The translations under genes were made by a program, and so were the position numbers. Shown in pieces: positions 1 through 7,192 of a stretch of DNA of 13,117 bases (positions within the stretch are counted from its first letter, which is position 1; every line of letters begins with the position of its first letter). Below the pieces are notes generated by a model, which saw only the letters and a list, made by a program, of their open reading frames with translations, did not search any database and was not told where the DNA came from. The stretch is from an uncultured Clostridia bacterium (GTDB lineage Bacteria > Bacillota > Clostridia > Christensenellales > UBA1242): positions 1 through 13,117 of the forward strand of contig CALCEI010000170.1 of assembly GCA_937900575.1 (NCBI GenBank). The letters are read 5' to 3'.

Positions 1-95
1 AAAAGTATGCGATTAATTCCATTGATTTGATATGCTAAAGCATAAGATGAGAAAGACAGAATTAGAAAAGCTAAACCCACCAAAAGTATAATCAT
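1..95 (-). CDS. Partial CDS: N-terminus of a membrane-anchored or secreted protein
   Basis: An open frame starts with ATG at 95-93, one base after the stop codon of the upstream 89-codon gene, and runs off the left edge after 31 codons. The first 21 or so residues are almost all hydrophobic (MIILLVGLAFLILSFSSYAL), followed by A-Y-Q-I-N-G. This could be a signal peptide ending in an ALA-type cleavage site, or a first membrane helix. The usual positively charged N-terminal residues are missing, which slightly favours a membrane helix. In related clusters murD and an FtsW/SpoVE-type gene follow mraY. The 31 residues are too few to assign it to any of these, and MurD is excluded because it is soluble. 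The close spacing suggests translational coupling with the gene before it. Confidence 0.45.
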   Translation of the reverse strand, partial: MIILLVGLAFLILSFSSYALAYQINGINRIL

Positions 96-96
96 G

Positions 97-366
97 CTAT
101 TCTACTTCCCCAACAACGCAATAATCGCTATTGATGCAATTGCCAACTAAATCATGTTGTTTGCCATATTCGATATTAAAAATAAGATTGTTTTTACTAT
201 ATCCACATCCATTGATAACTAATTCTATCTGAGAACCCATCAATTTATCCTTTGAATTCACTGGGAAAAACAATTGATCAGTTTCGCTGAATCCTGATAT
301 ATATGTATTAGAACAATCCAAGTTAACTTTATTTACATAAAACTTATTTTTAAATTTAAAATTCAT
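97..366 (-). CDS. Orphan 89-residue protein downstream of mraY
   Basis: The family is not recognised. It is a small, polar, Asn/Lys-rich protein with four cysteines (about residues 18, 54, 77 and 83), no membrane segment and no signal peptide. A clear ribosome site, AGGTGA, lies five bases before the ATG, so translation is likely. It begins 41 bases after the mraY stop with no terminator between, so it is probably co-transcribed with spoVD-murE-mraY, and its TAG stop is one base from the next start codon. It occupies the position where murD or an ftsW-type gene is usual in Bacillota. Its codons look more A+T-rich than those of mraY and murE, resembling the other orphan at 7193-7831. Function unknown; a recent insertion is my inference. 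Confidence 0.6.
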   Translation of the reverse strand: MNFKFKNKFYVNKVNLDCSNTYISGFSETDQLFFPVNSKDKLMGSQIELVINGCGYSKNNLIFNIEYGKQHDLVGNCINSDYCVVGEVE

Positions 367-407
367 TTTTTCACCTAATAAATTTTATTCAAAAAGAAAA
401 CAAAAAA

Positions 408-1400
408 TTACACTAAATATAAAACAATACAAAGCACACCAAGGCACATTGTAACAGCAGAATAAATTGCAACAATTTTTGGTTCACTTAAACCCGACAT
501 TTGCAAATGATGATGGAATGGTGCCATTTTAAAAATACGTTTTTTCTTCAACTTAAACACTGCAACTTGCAAAATTACAGATAAGGCAGAAAACACAAAA
601 CAAAAGCCCAAAATCAAAATTAAAAATTCTTGTCCAACAAGGCACGCAGAAGCACCAACAAAACCACCCAAACAAAGTGAACCAACATCGCCCATAAAAA
701 TTGATGCTTTGTTTGTGTTAAACATCAAAAAACCCAAAACTGAACCTGCAAAAAGCATACACAAAGTGTTAACACTACTTATATTTTCTAAAATTTTACC
801 CACTTCGCCAAGATTATAAAGTGAAGCAGAAACAATGCTTAAAATCACTGCAAAAAGCACCAAATAAACAAAGGTTACACTCCCGGCAAGACCATCTAAT
901 CCGTCCGTTAAATTTACGCTGTTTGTTGTTGCAACAAGCACAAGCAAAATCAAAGGTACAATCCAAAATTTTATGTCCACTTGTGTTTCTGTGAACGGCA
1001 CAAAAAACTTGCCACCAAGCGTAAGATAAACAAACAAAGCAAATATGATTGAAATGCCAACTTGTCCAATAATTTTTTGGTAAGGCCTTAAACCCAAATT
1101 TTGCTTAAATTTAATTTTAATAAAGTCGTCCATAAACCCAAGCACACCAAAAAACACACTAACAAGCAAACACATAAACCAATTTACATCATACTTCAAA
1201 AAGCAAAAACTTAATGCAAAAGGCACAAGCAAAAACACCACTCCACCCATTGTTAGAGTTCCGTTTTTCTCTTTGTGTTCTTCCACATAACCCAAAATTG
1301 TTTGGCCATAGTGCATGCTCCTGAAAAACTTAATAACCAATGGCATAAGCACAACAGTTACCAAAAATGATGTTAAAAATGCAAGCATAAGTGTTATCAT
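408..1400 (-). CDS. mraY: Phospho-N-acetylmuramoyl-pentapeptide transferase (MraY)
   Basis: MraY is the integral-membrane enzyme that transfers phospho-MurNAc-pentapeptide from UDP to undecaprenyl phosphate, making lipid I. The 330-residue length fits Gram-positive MraY. The family motifs appear in order: GTLTMGG (47-53), the Mg-binding DD pair (91-92) in GFMDDFIKI, NLTDGLDG (163-170), FMGDVGS (235-241) and MAPFHHHL (292-299, the HHH motif). About ten hydrophobic helices are visible. GTLTMGG and FMGDVGS differ mildly from the usual GTPTMGG and FMGDTGS. The start overlaps the murE stop as ATGA (1397-1400), and an AGGTGA ribosome site lies inside the murE 3' end, so the two are translationally coupled. 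murF, often found between murE and mraY, is absent here. Confidence 0.97.
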   Translation of the reverse strand: MITLMLAFLTSFLVTVVLMPLVIKFFRSMHYGQTILGYVEEHKEKNGTLTMGGVVFLLVPFALSFCFLKYDVNWFMCLLVSVFFGVLGFMDDFIKIKFKQNLGLRPYQKIIGQVGISIIFALFVYLTLGGKFFVPFTETQVDIKFWIVPLILLVLVATTNSVNLTDGLDGLAGSVTFVYLVLFAVILSIVSASLYNLGEVGKILENISSVNTLCMLFAGSVLGFLMFNTNKASIFMGDVGSLCLGGFVGASACLVGQEFLILILGFCFVFSALSVILQVAVFKLKKKRIFKMAPFHHHLQMSGLSEPKIVAIYSAVTMCLGVLCIVLYLV

Positions 1401-2854
1401 ATGCTAATTTCACCTGCATCATAAAATTTGAAGTAATTATCCACCACTTCGTAATCACTAAAAGGTACTTTAACACCACAAACTTCTTGATAAGTTTCTG
1501 CACCCTTGCCAAGAATTGCCACAACATCATTTTCCTTTGCAATGGATAAGGCATATTCAATGGCAGATTTTCTTTCAGTTATTCTAACGAACTTTGATGC
1601 ATCATTTCCTTCAACAATATCATCAATAATCAAATCTGGATTTTCATCTCGTGGATTATCAGTTGTCAAAATAACTTTGTCGCTATAAGTTAATGCCATC
1701 TTGCCCATTTCTGGACGTTTGGTTTTATCTCTGTTGCCACCACAACCAAAAACTGTAATAATTTTGTTAACAGGCAAATTTCTTAAAGTTGAAAGTATGT
1801 TTTTTATGCCGTCTGGAGTGTGTGCATAATCAACAACAACGGTATAATCTGCTTTTACATCAAGCACATTAAATCGCCCAGGAATTACAAAGGTCGTGGT
1901 TTTTATAATGTTTAAAATATCCTTCAAGTTAAAATCCAATTTAAGCAATGTGCCAATTGCCAACATTAAGTTATCAATGTTGTAACTGCCAATTAAATTT
2001 GTTGAAAATTTATAAGTTTTACCTTGCCACAAAATTTCAACATTGGTTACTTGCAGACTTTCTTTTGCACTAACAATTTTAAGTTCCCCATCTTTGCCAA
2101 CAAGCATGTTTGCAAGGTCGGAATTTTTTATTGCATCTCTGTTCTCTTTACAATCGGCATTAACCACCCCACACTTTGCATGTTTGCAAGTGAACAAACT
2201 TGCTTTTGCCTTTTGGTAATTTTCCATAGTTACAAAAAAATCCAAATGGTCCTTTGTAATGTTACTTAATCCAACAACGTCAAAAAATATGTTGTCAATT
2301 TTGTTTAAGGCGATTGCATGTGCACTAACTTCCATAACACAATATTCACAACCGTTTCTTTGCATATCCAAAATAAGTTTGTGCAAATCAATTGGGTCGG
2401 GTGTTGTTAAATTTGCAGGAAGAAGCAAATTGTTGATGTAAACCCCAACAGTGCCAATAAGGCCAACACCTTTGCCAAGTTTGGATAAAATTTCTTTAAT
2501 CAAAAATGTTGTTGTCGTCTTTCCATTTGTCCCTGTTATTCCCACAAACTTCATTTTCGCTTTGTAGGTTTCAAAAAACACTGAACTAATGTAAGACATG
2601 GCAACACGCACATTTTCCACCAAAATTTGAGTAATTGGTAAATCCAAAAACCTTTCCACAACCAAACAAACAGTTCCATTTTTAATTGCTGTTTCAGCAA
2701 AATTGTGTCCGTCTTGCTTTGTACCTTTAATGCAGAAAAACATGCCATGTTCTGTTTTTTCTTGTGCCAAGCAAGAAAGTGCGTTTATTTCTAAATCTTG
2801 ATAATTTTTTATGCCAATAAAATTAAGGTTTGAAATGATTTCATATAATTTCAT
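1397..2854 (-). CDS. murE: UDP-MurNAc-tripeptide ligase, meso-DAP type (MurE)
   Basis: MurE is the cytoplasmic ATP-dependent ligase that adds the third residue to UDP-MurNAc-L-Ala-D-Glu. From the ATG at 2854 it has 485 residues, a normal length. The N-terminal Mur domain is followed by the ATP loop GTNGKTTT (108-115), YQKAKASLF carrying the lysine that is carbamylated in the family (about 217), DYAHTPDG (342-349), and TTDNPRDENP with DNPR at 399-402. DNPR is the known signature for meso-diaminopimelate rather than lysine, which predicts DAP-type peptidoglycan. The frame can be extended two codons to a GTG at 2860, but that GTG lies inside the AGTGAGGTG ribosome site, so I chose the ATG (MKLYEI). 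The 69-base gap to spoVD has no clear promoter or terminator. Confidence 0.96.
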   Translation of the reverse strand: MKLYEIISNLNFIGIKNYQDLEINALSCLAQEKTEHGMFFCIKGTKQDGHNFAETAIKNGTVCLVVERFLDLPITQILVENVRVAMSYISSVFFETYKAKMKFVGITGTNGKTTTTFLIKEILSKLGKGVGLIGTVGVYINNLLLPANLTTPDPIDLHKLILDMQRNGCEYCVMEVSAHAIALNKIDNIFFDVVGLSNITKDHLDFFVTMENYQKAKASLFTCKHAKCGVVNADCKENRDAIKNSDLANMLVGKDGELKIVSAKESLQVTNVEILWQGKTYKFSTNLIGSYNIDNLMLAIGTLLKLDFNLKDILNIIKTTTFVIPGRFNVLDVKADYTVVVDYAHTPDGIKNILSTLRNLPVNKIITVFGCGGNRDKTKRPEMGKMALTYSDKVILTTDNPRDENPDLIIDDIVEGNDASKFVRITERKSAIEYALSIAKENDVVAILGKGAETYQEVCGVKVPFSDYEVVDNYFKFYDAGEISI

Positions 2855-2857
2855 AAA

Positions 2858-2866
2858 CACCTCACT
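2858..2866 (-). promoter_or_regulatory. Ribosome binding site that fixes the murE start
   Basis: The minus strand reads AGTGAGGTG-TTT-ATG. The Shine-Dalgarno match contains the in-frame GTG at 2860-2858, so that GTG is unlikely to be the initiator and the ATG at 2854 is preferred. Confidence 0.6.
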
Positions 2867-2929
2867 TTTAACACTTTAGCACTAAAAAATTAACAAATAC
2901 CCCACCTAACAAAAATAGACAAAAACATT

Positions 2930-4843
2930 TTAATTTGTAATTAAATATACAATTTCCCCCACGTACAGCAAACTTCCTTCTGGTGGAAGTTGCTCAACAA
3001 CAATTTCACCATCGCCATCAAACATCACATTTAAACCACGTTTTTTAAGTTCTGCGCATGCATCTGCCAAACTTTTTCCAACAAGATAAGGCATAGAAAT
3101 TGTTGGTTTATTACTTAATTGATTTACATCTGTTGGAATTGTTGCTTTAACATTAAAAATTTCAGCAAAAATACGTTTGCCAACAGGCTTTGCAACCACT
3201 CCACCATAATAAGCACCTGCACTTGGCTCGTTAACACAAATAATAAGCACATATTTTGGGTTTGTGGCTGGGTACGTTCCAATAAAGGAAGAAATATATT
3301 TACCCGTTGCAATTTTGCCTTGTGAATCATACTTCTGCGCCGTTCCTGTTTTGCCACCAACATCATAACCTTCCACAAATGTTAAATTTCCTTCGCTGTT
3401 GATGTTGTTTGCAAGCATGTTGTTGATTGTTGAAATTGTTTCTGCTTTAAGTTTAAGTTTGGTTTTTGATGTTGTGTTTTTCATCAAAGTTTCCGTTTCT
3501 GTTTTTAAACTATCAAGCAAGTGTGGTGTTACATCATAACCTGTTGTGATTTTTGCGTAAACCGACGCCATTTGAAGTTCAGTTACAGCAATGGCATGAC
3601 CAAAACCAATACGTGCCAAATCCACGTTTCTAACCTGCTCTTTTGGCATAATAATTCCACTGCTTTCGCTGGAAATATCAACTCCTGTTTTTTGTCCTAA
3701 ACCAAAAAGGTCTAAATATTCGTAATATTTTTCTACACCGATTCTTAATGCCAAATTTACAAACACGCAGTTGCAACTATTTTTAAACGCTTCCACCAAA
3801 GTTTCACTGCCATGCCCTGTTGTTTTCCAACACTTTATTATTTCGCCGTCAACACTGCATCTGCCACCACAATAAAAGTGTTCGTCAACAGAAGTTAAAC
3901 CTTCATTGAGCGCTGCTGCTAAGGTTACAAGTTTGAATGTACTGCCCGGCTCGTAAACATCAACCACTGCACTGTTTTTGCTTTGTTGTTGAAGCAACAA
4001 AATATCACTTCTTGGCACGTTGTTAAGGTCAAAATTTGGCAAGCAACTCATGGCCTTTATGCCACCCGTAACTGAATCCAAAATTATGCCGCTAACACCC
4101 AAGGCTTTGTTTTCATCATATGCAGTTTTAAGTTCACGTTCCAAAATGGTTTGCATTTGCACGTCCAATGTGGTTGTCAAGTTTGCACCAGGAACACTTG
4201 GAATATAATACGCAAGTGAATTTTCAATCTCTTTGCCTTGTGCATTGGTTTGTGTAAGTGCTTTGCCGTCCACACCTTTAAGGTATTTGTCATAATAACT
4301 TTCAAGCCCTGCCTGACCAGAATTATCAATTGTGCAATACCCCAAAACTTGTGTTAAAAGGTTAGAATATGGATAAACCCTTTTTACGTTTTGAGAAAGG
4401 TACACTCCATCAAATTTGCTTAATTCCAAAGCAATGTCGGAATCAACTTGCATTTTAACAAGCACTTCACTTTGCCCCGTATCTTTCACTTTGTTTAATG
4501 CAGTTTCGTAATCAATGCCAAGCAACCTAGAAATTTCACTTGCCAAGCCATCAGCATTTGTTACACTACGTGCACGCACATATAAATCATAAGTTGTGAC
4601 GGTGGTTGCCAAACTTACACCCGAACAATCCAAAATTTCGCCACGTTTGGAACTTAAAGGCAAATCTCTAAGCCACTCATCAGAGGCCAAAACTTGCAGG
4701 TGTTTGCCGTCAATAATCTGCAAATAAAAAATTCTTCCAATAAGTGCAATAAACAACACAACAAATGCCACCAAAACGGCAACAAATCTACGTTGAAAAC
4801 CATAAAGATTATAAAAGGTTAAAAAATGTTTTTTGTTTTTCAT
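2930..4843 (-). CDS. spoVD: SpoVD/PBP2-type peptidoglycan transpeptidase with a PASTA domain
   Basis: This is a class B penicillin-binding protein that cross-links peptidoglycan outside the membrane. Its 637 residues are close to Bacillus SpoVD. In order it has a short cytoplasmic N-terminus, one membrane anchor (about 20-44), a dimerisation domain, the transpeptidase domain, and one C-terminal PASTA domain (about 582-637, starting SMPYLVGKSLADA). The three active-site motifs are intact: STFK (301-304, with the serine nucleophile), SCN (356-358) and KTGTAQ (498-503). It is the only PBP here; Bacillus has pbpB and spoVD side by side, so this one may serve both vegetative division and spore cortex (inference). 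No Shine-Dalgarno is visible before the ATG, and an in-frame TAA lies two codons upstream. The gene follows a terminator, so it needs its own promoter. Confidence 0.95.
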   Translation of the reverse strand: MKNKKHFLTFYNLYGFQRRFVAVLVAFVVLFIALIGRIFYLQIIDGKHLQVLASDEWLRDLPLSSKRGEILDCSGVSLATTVTTYDLYVRARSVTNADGLASEISRLLGIDYETALNKVKDTGQSEVLVKMQVDSDIALELSKFDGVYLSQNVKRVYPYSNLLTQVLGYCTIDNSGQAGLESYYDKYLKGVDGKALTQTNAQGKEIENSLAYYIPSVPGANLTTTLDVQMQTILERELKTAYDENKALGVSGIILDSVTGGIKAMSCLPNFDLNNVPRSDILLLQQQSKNSAVVDVYEPGSTFKLVTLAAALNEGLTSVDEHFYCGGRCSVDGEIIKCWKTTGHGSETLVEAFKNSCNCVFVNLALRIGVEKYYEYLDLFGLGQKTGVDISSESSGIIMPKEQVRNVDLARIGFGHAIAVTELQMASVYAKITTGYDVTPHLLDSLKTETETLMKNTTSKTKLKLKAETISTINNMLANNINSEGNLTFVEGYDVGGKTGTAQKYDSQGKIATGKYISSFIGTYPATNPKYVLIICVNEPSAGAYYGGVVAKPVGKRIFAEIFNVKATIPTDVNQLSNKPTISMPYLVGKSLADACAELKKRGLNVMFDGDGEIVVEQLPPEGSLLYVGEIVYLITN

Positions 4844-4848
4844 AGTTT

Positions 4849-4882
4849 ATTCTATTAAAAAATCACCAATTCTAGACTAGAA
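4849..4882 (-). promoter_or_regulatory. Putative spoVD promoter with a palindromic operator
   Basis: A transcription start is expected between the terminator ending at 4886 and spoVD at 4843. The minus strand has a TAGAAT -10-like box (4854-4849) but no TTGACA-like -35. In the -35 position is a perfect 6-1-6 inverted repeat, TTCTAGACTAGAA (4870-4882). The -10 box is only five bases from the ATG, so the transcript could be leaderless. That a regulator binds the palindrome is inference. Confidence 0.4.
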
Positions 4883-4885
4883 CGC

Positions 4886-4910
4886 AAAAAAAGATGCTGA
4901 AGCATCTTTT
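4886..4910 (-). terminator. Terminator of the glycosyltransferase operon
   Basis: The arms AAAAGATGCT (4889-4898) and AGCATCTTTT (4901-4910) form a ten-base stem. In the minus-strand transcript this becomes GATGC-TTCA-GCATC followed by seven U residues. It lies just after the GT8 gene stop at 4923 and separates the GT8 pair from spoVD. A T-rich flank on the other side would allow some activity in both directions, but there is no converging gene. Confidence 0.85.
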
Positions 4911-4922
4911 ATAAATTAAATT

Positions 4923-6038
4923 TTAAGCACTAGCACGTCCAACAATAACACCTGCCACAAGAAGACTTTCATCATTGTCTTCATCATCGCTAAATAAAAA
5001 GTTTAACAAATCGTCAAGCACATTAATTTCTGCACTTTCACGTATTACTCTGTTTTGTTTTGCTGCCATAATGCAACAATCTTTATCCAAAGCCCTTTTA
5101 AAATTGTTTAAATCATCGGCAATCTTTTTTGCATATTCAAGCAAAATAGTACCTGCTTTAAAATCTTTTTCTTTCTTTTCGTCAGTATAGTTGTGTCTCA
5201 CATTTAAAAGGAAATCATAATATTGTGTTTTCTTTGCCACTTCCCAAAAATAATCTTCATACATAACACCTTGATATTTCCAAGGCTTTTGGAACATGTT
5301 GTAATGTATAAGTTTTAAATCTTCTTCTTTAAAATTTGGGTCGGCAATTGGCATTTTATCCCATTGTTTGTTGATGTATGTAACTCTATCCTTGCAAAGA
5401 ACATTTAAATAGTCTTGGTCTGGAGCAACGGTGCCAAAGTTATAATTGCTTAAAAGATAAATGAATTTTTGTTCAATTTTATCTTGCCTAAATTTATCGC
5501 TATTAATTAAAATAACACCTGAATTAAAATATTTATCTCCATCAACACCCAAGGCATTTTTTGTGTAATAACAGAAGATATCACTATCTGTAACTGTTTC
5601 GTCGTTAATTGCACCAATCAAATTGTTGCCCAAATCAATGTTAAACAAATTTGCAACGTCATCAACAAGCACAATATCACAATCCAAGTATAATGCCTTT
5701 TTATATTTTGGGAACATTGAAGGAATAAACAAACGGTAAAAAATTGATGGAGAATAATAATCTCTCAATTGTGCTGTAAGTTTTTCCTTAATGTCTTTAA
5801 CTTTTGAAGTTACGTCAACAAAATCAATATGTACGTTTGATGTTTCCATATCCTTTAAAACTGTTTTGCTTTCAGTGCTTAAACCTGTGTTTAAAATATA
5901 AAGCATATAATTGTTGTTTAAACTTGCTGTATCAATCAAAGACCTTATCGCCACAACCAAATATGGCACATAATTATCATCTGTTGAAAAGAACACAGGT
6001 ATTTCCACTCTTTTTATATTGTTAATTCTATTTTCCAC
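4923..6038 (-). CDS. GT8-family glycosyltransferase with a C-terminal extension
   Basis: A glycosyltransferase of family GT8 (LgtC/general-stress type), a retaining enzyme using a nucleotide-sugar donor. It has an N-terminal IPVFFSTDDNYVPYL strand-loop, the metal-binding DxD in LYLDCDIV (DCD, about residues 119-121), FNSGVILIN, a PDQDYLN motif, and the LIHYNMFQKPW segment typical of the donor pocket. About 80-100 residues follow the catalytic fold; these are Lys/Asp-rich, end in an acidic DDEDNDES stretch, and match no domain I know. There is no signal peptide or membrane helix, so it is probably cytoplasmic. I chose the GTG at 6038 because the longer frame's GTG at 6047 lies in the AGAGGTG ribosome site. 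It overlaps the upstream GT8 gene by 11 bases and is followed by a terminator. Donor and acceptor are unknown. Confidence 0.88.
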   Translation of the reverse strand: MENRINNIKRVEIPVFFSTDDNYVPYLVVAIRSLIDTASLNNNYMLYILNTGLSTESKTVLKDMETSNVHIDFVDVTSKVKDIKEKLTAQLRDYYSPSIFYRLFIPSMFPKYKKALYLDCDIVLVDDVANLFNIDLGNNLIGAINDETVTDSDIFCYYTKNALGVDGDKYFNSGVILINSDKFRQDKIEQKFIYLLSNYNFGTVAPDQDYLNVLCKDRVTYINKQWDKMPIADPNFKEEDLKLIHYNMFQKPWKYQGVMYEDYFWEVAKKTQYYDFLLNVRHNYTDEKKEKDFKAGTILLEYAKKIADDLNNFKRALDKDCCIMAAKQNRVIRESAEINVLDDLLNFLFSDDEDNDESLLVAGVIVGRASA

Positions 6039-6927
6039 AATTTTCACCTCTTAATTTTTTAAGTTCTATTAATTCTTCATAAATGTCATCAAATTCATAG
6101 CATTTTAAAATGTTGTGCATGCCCCAAATATCCCATGGTTTTACGTTCACAGTATGGAACAACTTAAAGTGTTTTGAAAATGGTTGGCAATGCTTACCCT
6201 TTTCGCTTTTATAATTCCAGCATGGGTACCATCTTATGCCTTTGCAAAAATGCCTGATAACGTCAGTTTTGTGTAAACGTCTTTGGCTGTTATATTTCAT
6301 TGGCAAGTATAATTTTGCTTGTGCACACTTGTTTAATGCGCTTTGGTCTGGGAACATCATTTTTTTGTTGTTTACAACTTCCCTACACCTTTCAAACAAT
6401 TTTGTTCGCCTAATTTTTTCCATATTAAGCAACATAACACCAGAATTGATGTAGTTATGTTTGATTGGAGATAAGAAAATTCTGCCATAATAATCCCTTG
6501 CTGCACCATATTCATAGTTAGTTACGTCGTAATCATAAAGTTCAGCAATATCGCCGTTTGCCATGATGTCAATATCCAAATATAAAATTTTGTTTGGGAT
6601 AATTTCAACTTTATCTGCAAGCAACCTAATAAACGCATATGGTGAATAACTGTTTTCCATGTTTTTGCTTTTGCCATTTTCTTGCCAAAACAGTTCGGTT
6701 ACATCAACAAGTGTAATTTTGTTGTTTGCGTTCACAAGTTTAATTTTGTCTTCCAAAAGTTTTATATCTTCCTTTGAAATTGGGCAATATGTTTCTTTAA
6801 TCTCATGCAAATCCATTGTAAGCACAATAACGTTTAATTCTTGCTTACAATGTTTTGTTATGGATAGCAGTGACATTGCAAGGCCATCATAAGCACCTGC
6901 ATTGCCGGTAAACAGCAAATTTATCAT
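6028..6927 (-). CDS. GT8-family glycosyltransferase
   Basis: A second, divergent GT8 enzyme of 299 residues, close to the size of a single catalytic domain. Visible features are an N-terminal NLLFTGNAGAYDGLAMSLLS strand and nucleotide loop, the DxD metal site in LYLDIDIM (DID, about 118-120), INSGVMLLNM (about 160-169), FPDQSALN, and a C-terminal FHTVNVKPWDIWGM segment equivalent to the HxxxKPW motif of the family. The C-terminal part is unusually basic and rich in Cys and Trp. There is no membrane segment. An AAAGGGA ribosome site precedes the ATG, and a strong sigma-A promoter lies about 40 bases upstream. It is first in a two-gene operon with the GT8 gene at 4923-6038. The pair may act in sequence on one glycan, but this is inference. 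Why it lies in a division cluster is unclear. Confidence 0.9.
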   Translation of the reverse strand: MINLLFTGNAGAYDGLAMSLLSITKHCKQELNVIVLTMDLHEIKETYCPISKEDIKLLEDKIKLVNANNKITLVDVTELFWQENGKSKNMENSYSPYAFIRLLADKVEIIPNKILYLDIDIMANGDIAELYDYDVTNYEYGAARDYYGRIFLSPIKHNYINSGVMLLNMEKIRRTKLFERCREVVNNKKMMFPDQSALNKCAQAKLYLPMKYNSQRRLHKTDVIRHFCKGIRWYPCWNYKSEKGKHCQPFSKHFKLFHTVNVKPWDIWGMHNILKCYEFDDIYEELIELKKLRGENCGK

Positions 6928-6962
6928 ATTTTCCCTTTAAACTTATTTAAGTTTACGGTGCA

Positions 6963-6991
6963 ATTATATAAATAAATATTATATAACTCAA
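6963..6991 (-). promoter_or_regulatory. Sigma-A promoter of the GT8 operon
   Basis: On the minus strand, TTGAGT (6991-6986) and TATAAT (6968-6963) are separated by exactly 17 bases. The predicted start is near 6956, giving a leader of about 28 bases before the ATG at 6927. Confidence 0.75.
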
Positions 6992-7034
6992 TAGAATAAA
7001 CCATGTTTAACTATAAAGTATAAATTAAATAAAT

Positions 7035-7118
7035 TAGAATGCTTTTCTATTGTTCTACACAATAAAAAACAACTCTACTGTAAGTAGAATTTGCTGTTAA
7101 AACCACTTAAAATAAGTG
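7035..7118. repeat. Cluster of short inverted repeats upstream of the GT8 promoter
   Basis: The 200-base stretch between the GT8 promoter and the terminator at 7135 has no gene. It holds several short inverted repeats: TAGAA-N5-TTCTA (7035-7049), TATTGT-N5-ACAATA (7048-7064), TCTACT-GTA-AGTAGA (7074-7088) and CACTTA-AAA-TAAGTG (7104-7118). The last two have the same 6-3-6 geometry, with centres 30 bases apart. They could be operators, but the DNA is A+T-rich and chance palindromes are likely. Confidence 0.35.
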
Positions 7119-7134
7119 CATCTTACAATGCAAC

Positions 7135-7160
7135 AAAAAAAAGATGCCAATGGCATCTTT
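7135..7160 (-). terminator. Terminator after the orphan gene
   Basis: GATGCC-AAT-GGCATC (7143-7157), with flanking AAA/TTT, makes a nine-base stem. In the minus-strand transcript it is followed by eight U residues. It is a copy of the ftsL terminator at 7900-7925, with a diverged loop. Confidence 0.85.
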
Positions 7161-7192
7161 AATTTTTAACCGAACAAATTACGGAATAGAGT
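7153..7192 (-). repeat. Direct repeat, copy 1: detached ftsL 3' end plus terminator arm
   Basis: These 40 bases match 7918-7957 at 36 positions, at an offset of 765. Read on the minus strand in the ftsL frame they encode T-L-F-R-N-L-F-G-stop, the end of the FtsL-like protein, although no ftsL gene is attached. Three of the four differences are synonymous in that frame. The copy abuts the stop codon of the orphan gene at 7193. Confidence 0.85.

Noticed and set aside
2871..2885. TTAGCACT half-site resembling the CIRCE heat-shock operator upstream of murE
   Set aside because: CIRCE needs TTAGCACTC-N9-GAGTGCTAA. Only one half is present and no chaperone gene is nearby.
6028..6047. GTG at 6047 as start of the second GT8 gene
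   Set aside because: It lies inside the AGAGGTG ribosome site. The GTG at 6038, six bases downstream of that site, is better placed.
6928..7134. Possible riboswitch or small RNA upstream of the GT8 genes
   Set aside because: The predicted leader is only about 28 bases, and the upstream repeats do not form a recognisable riboswitch core or a terminator/antiterminator pair.
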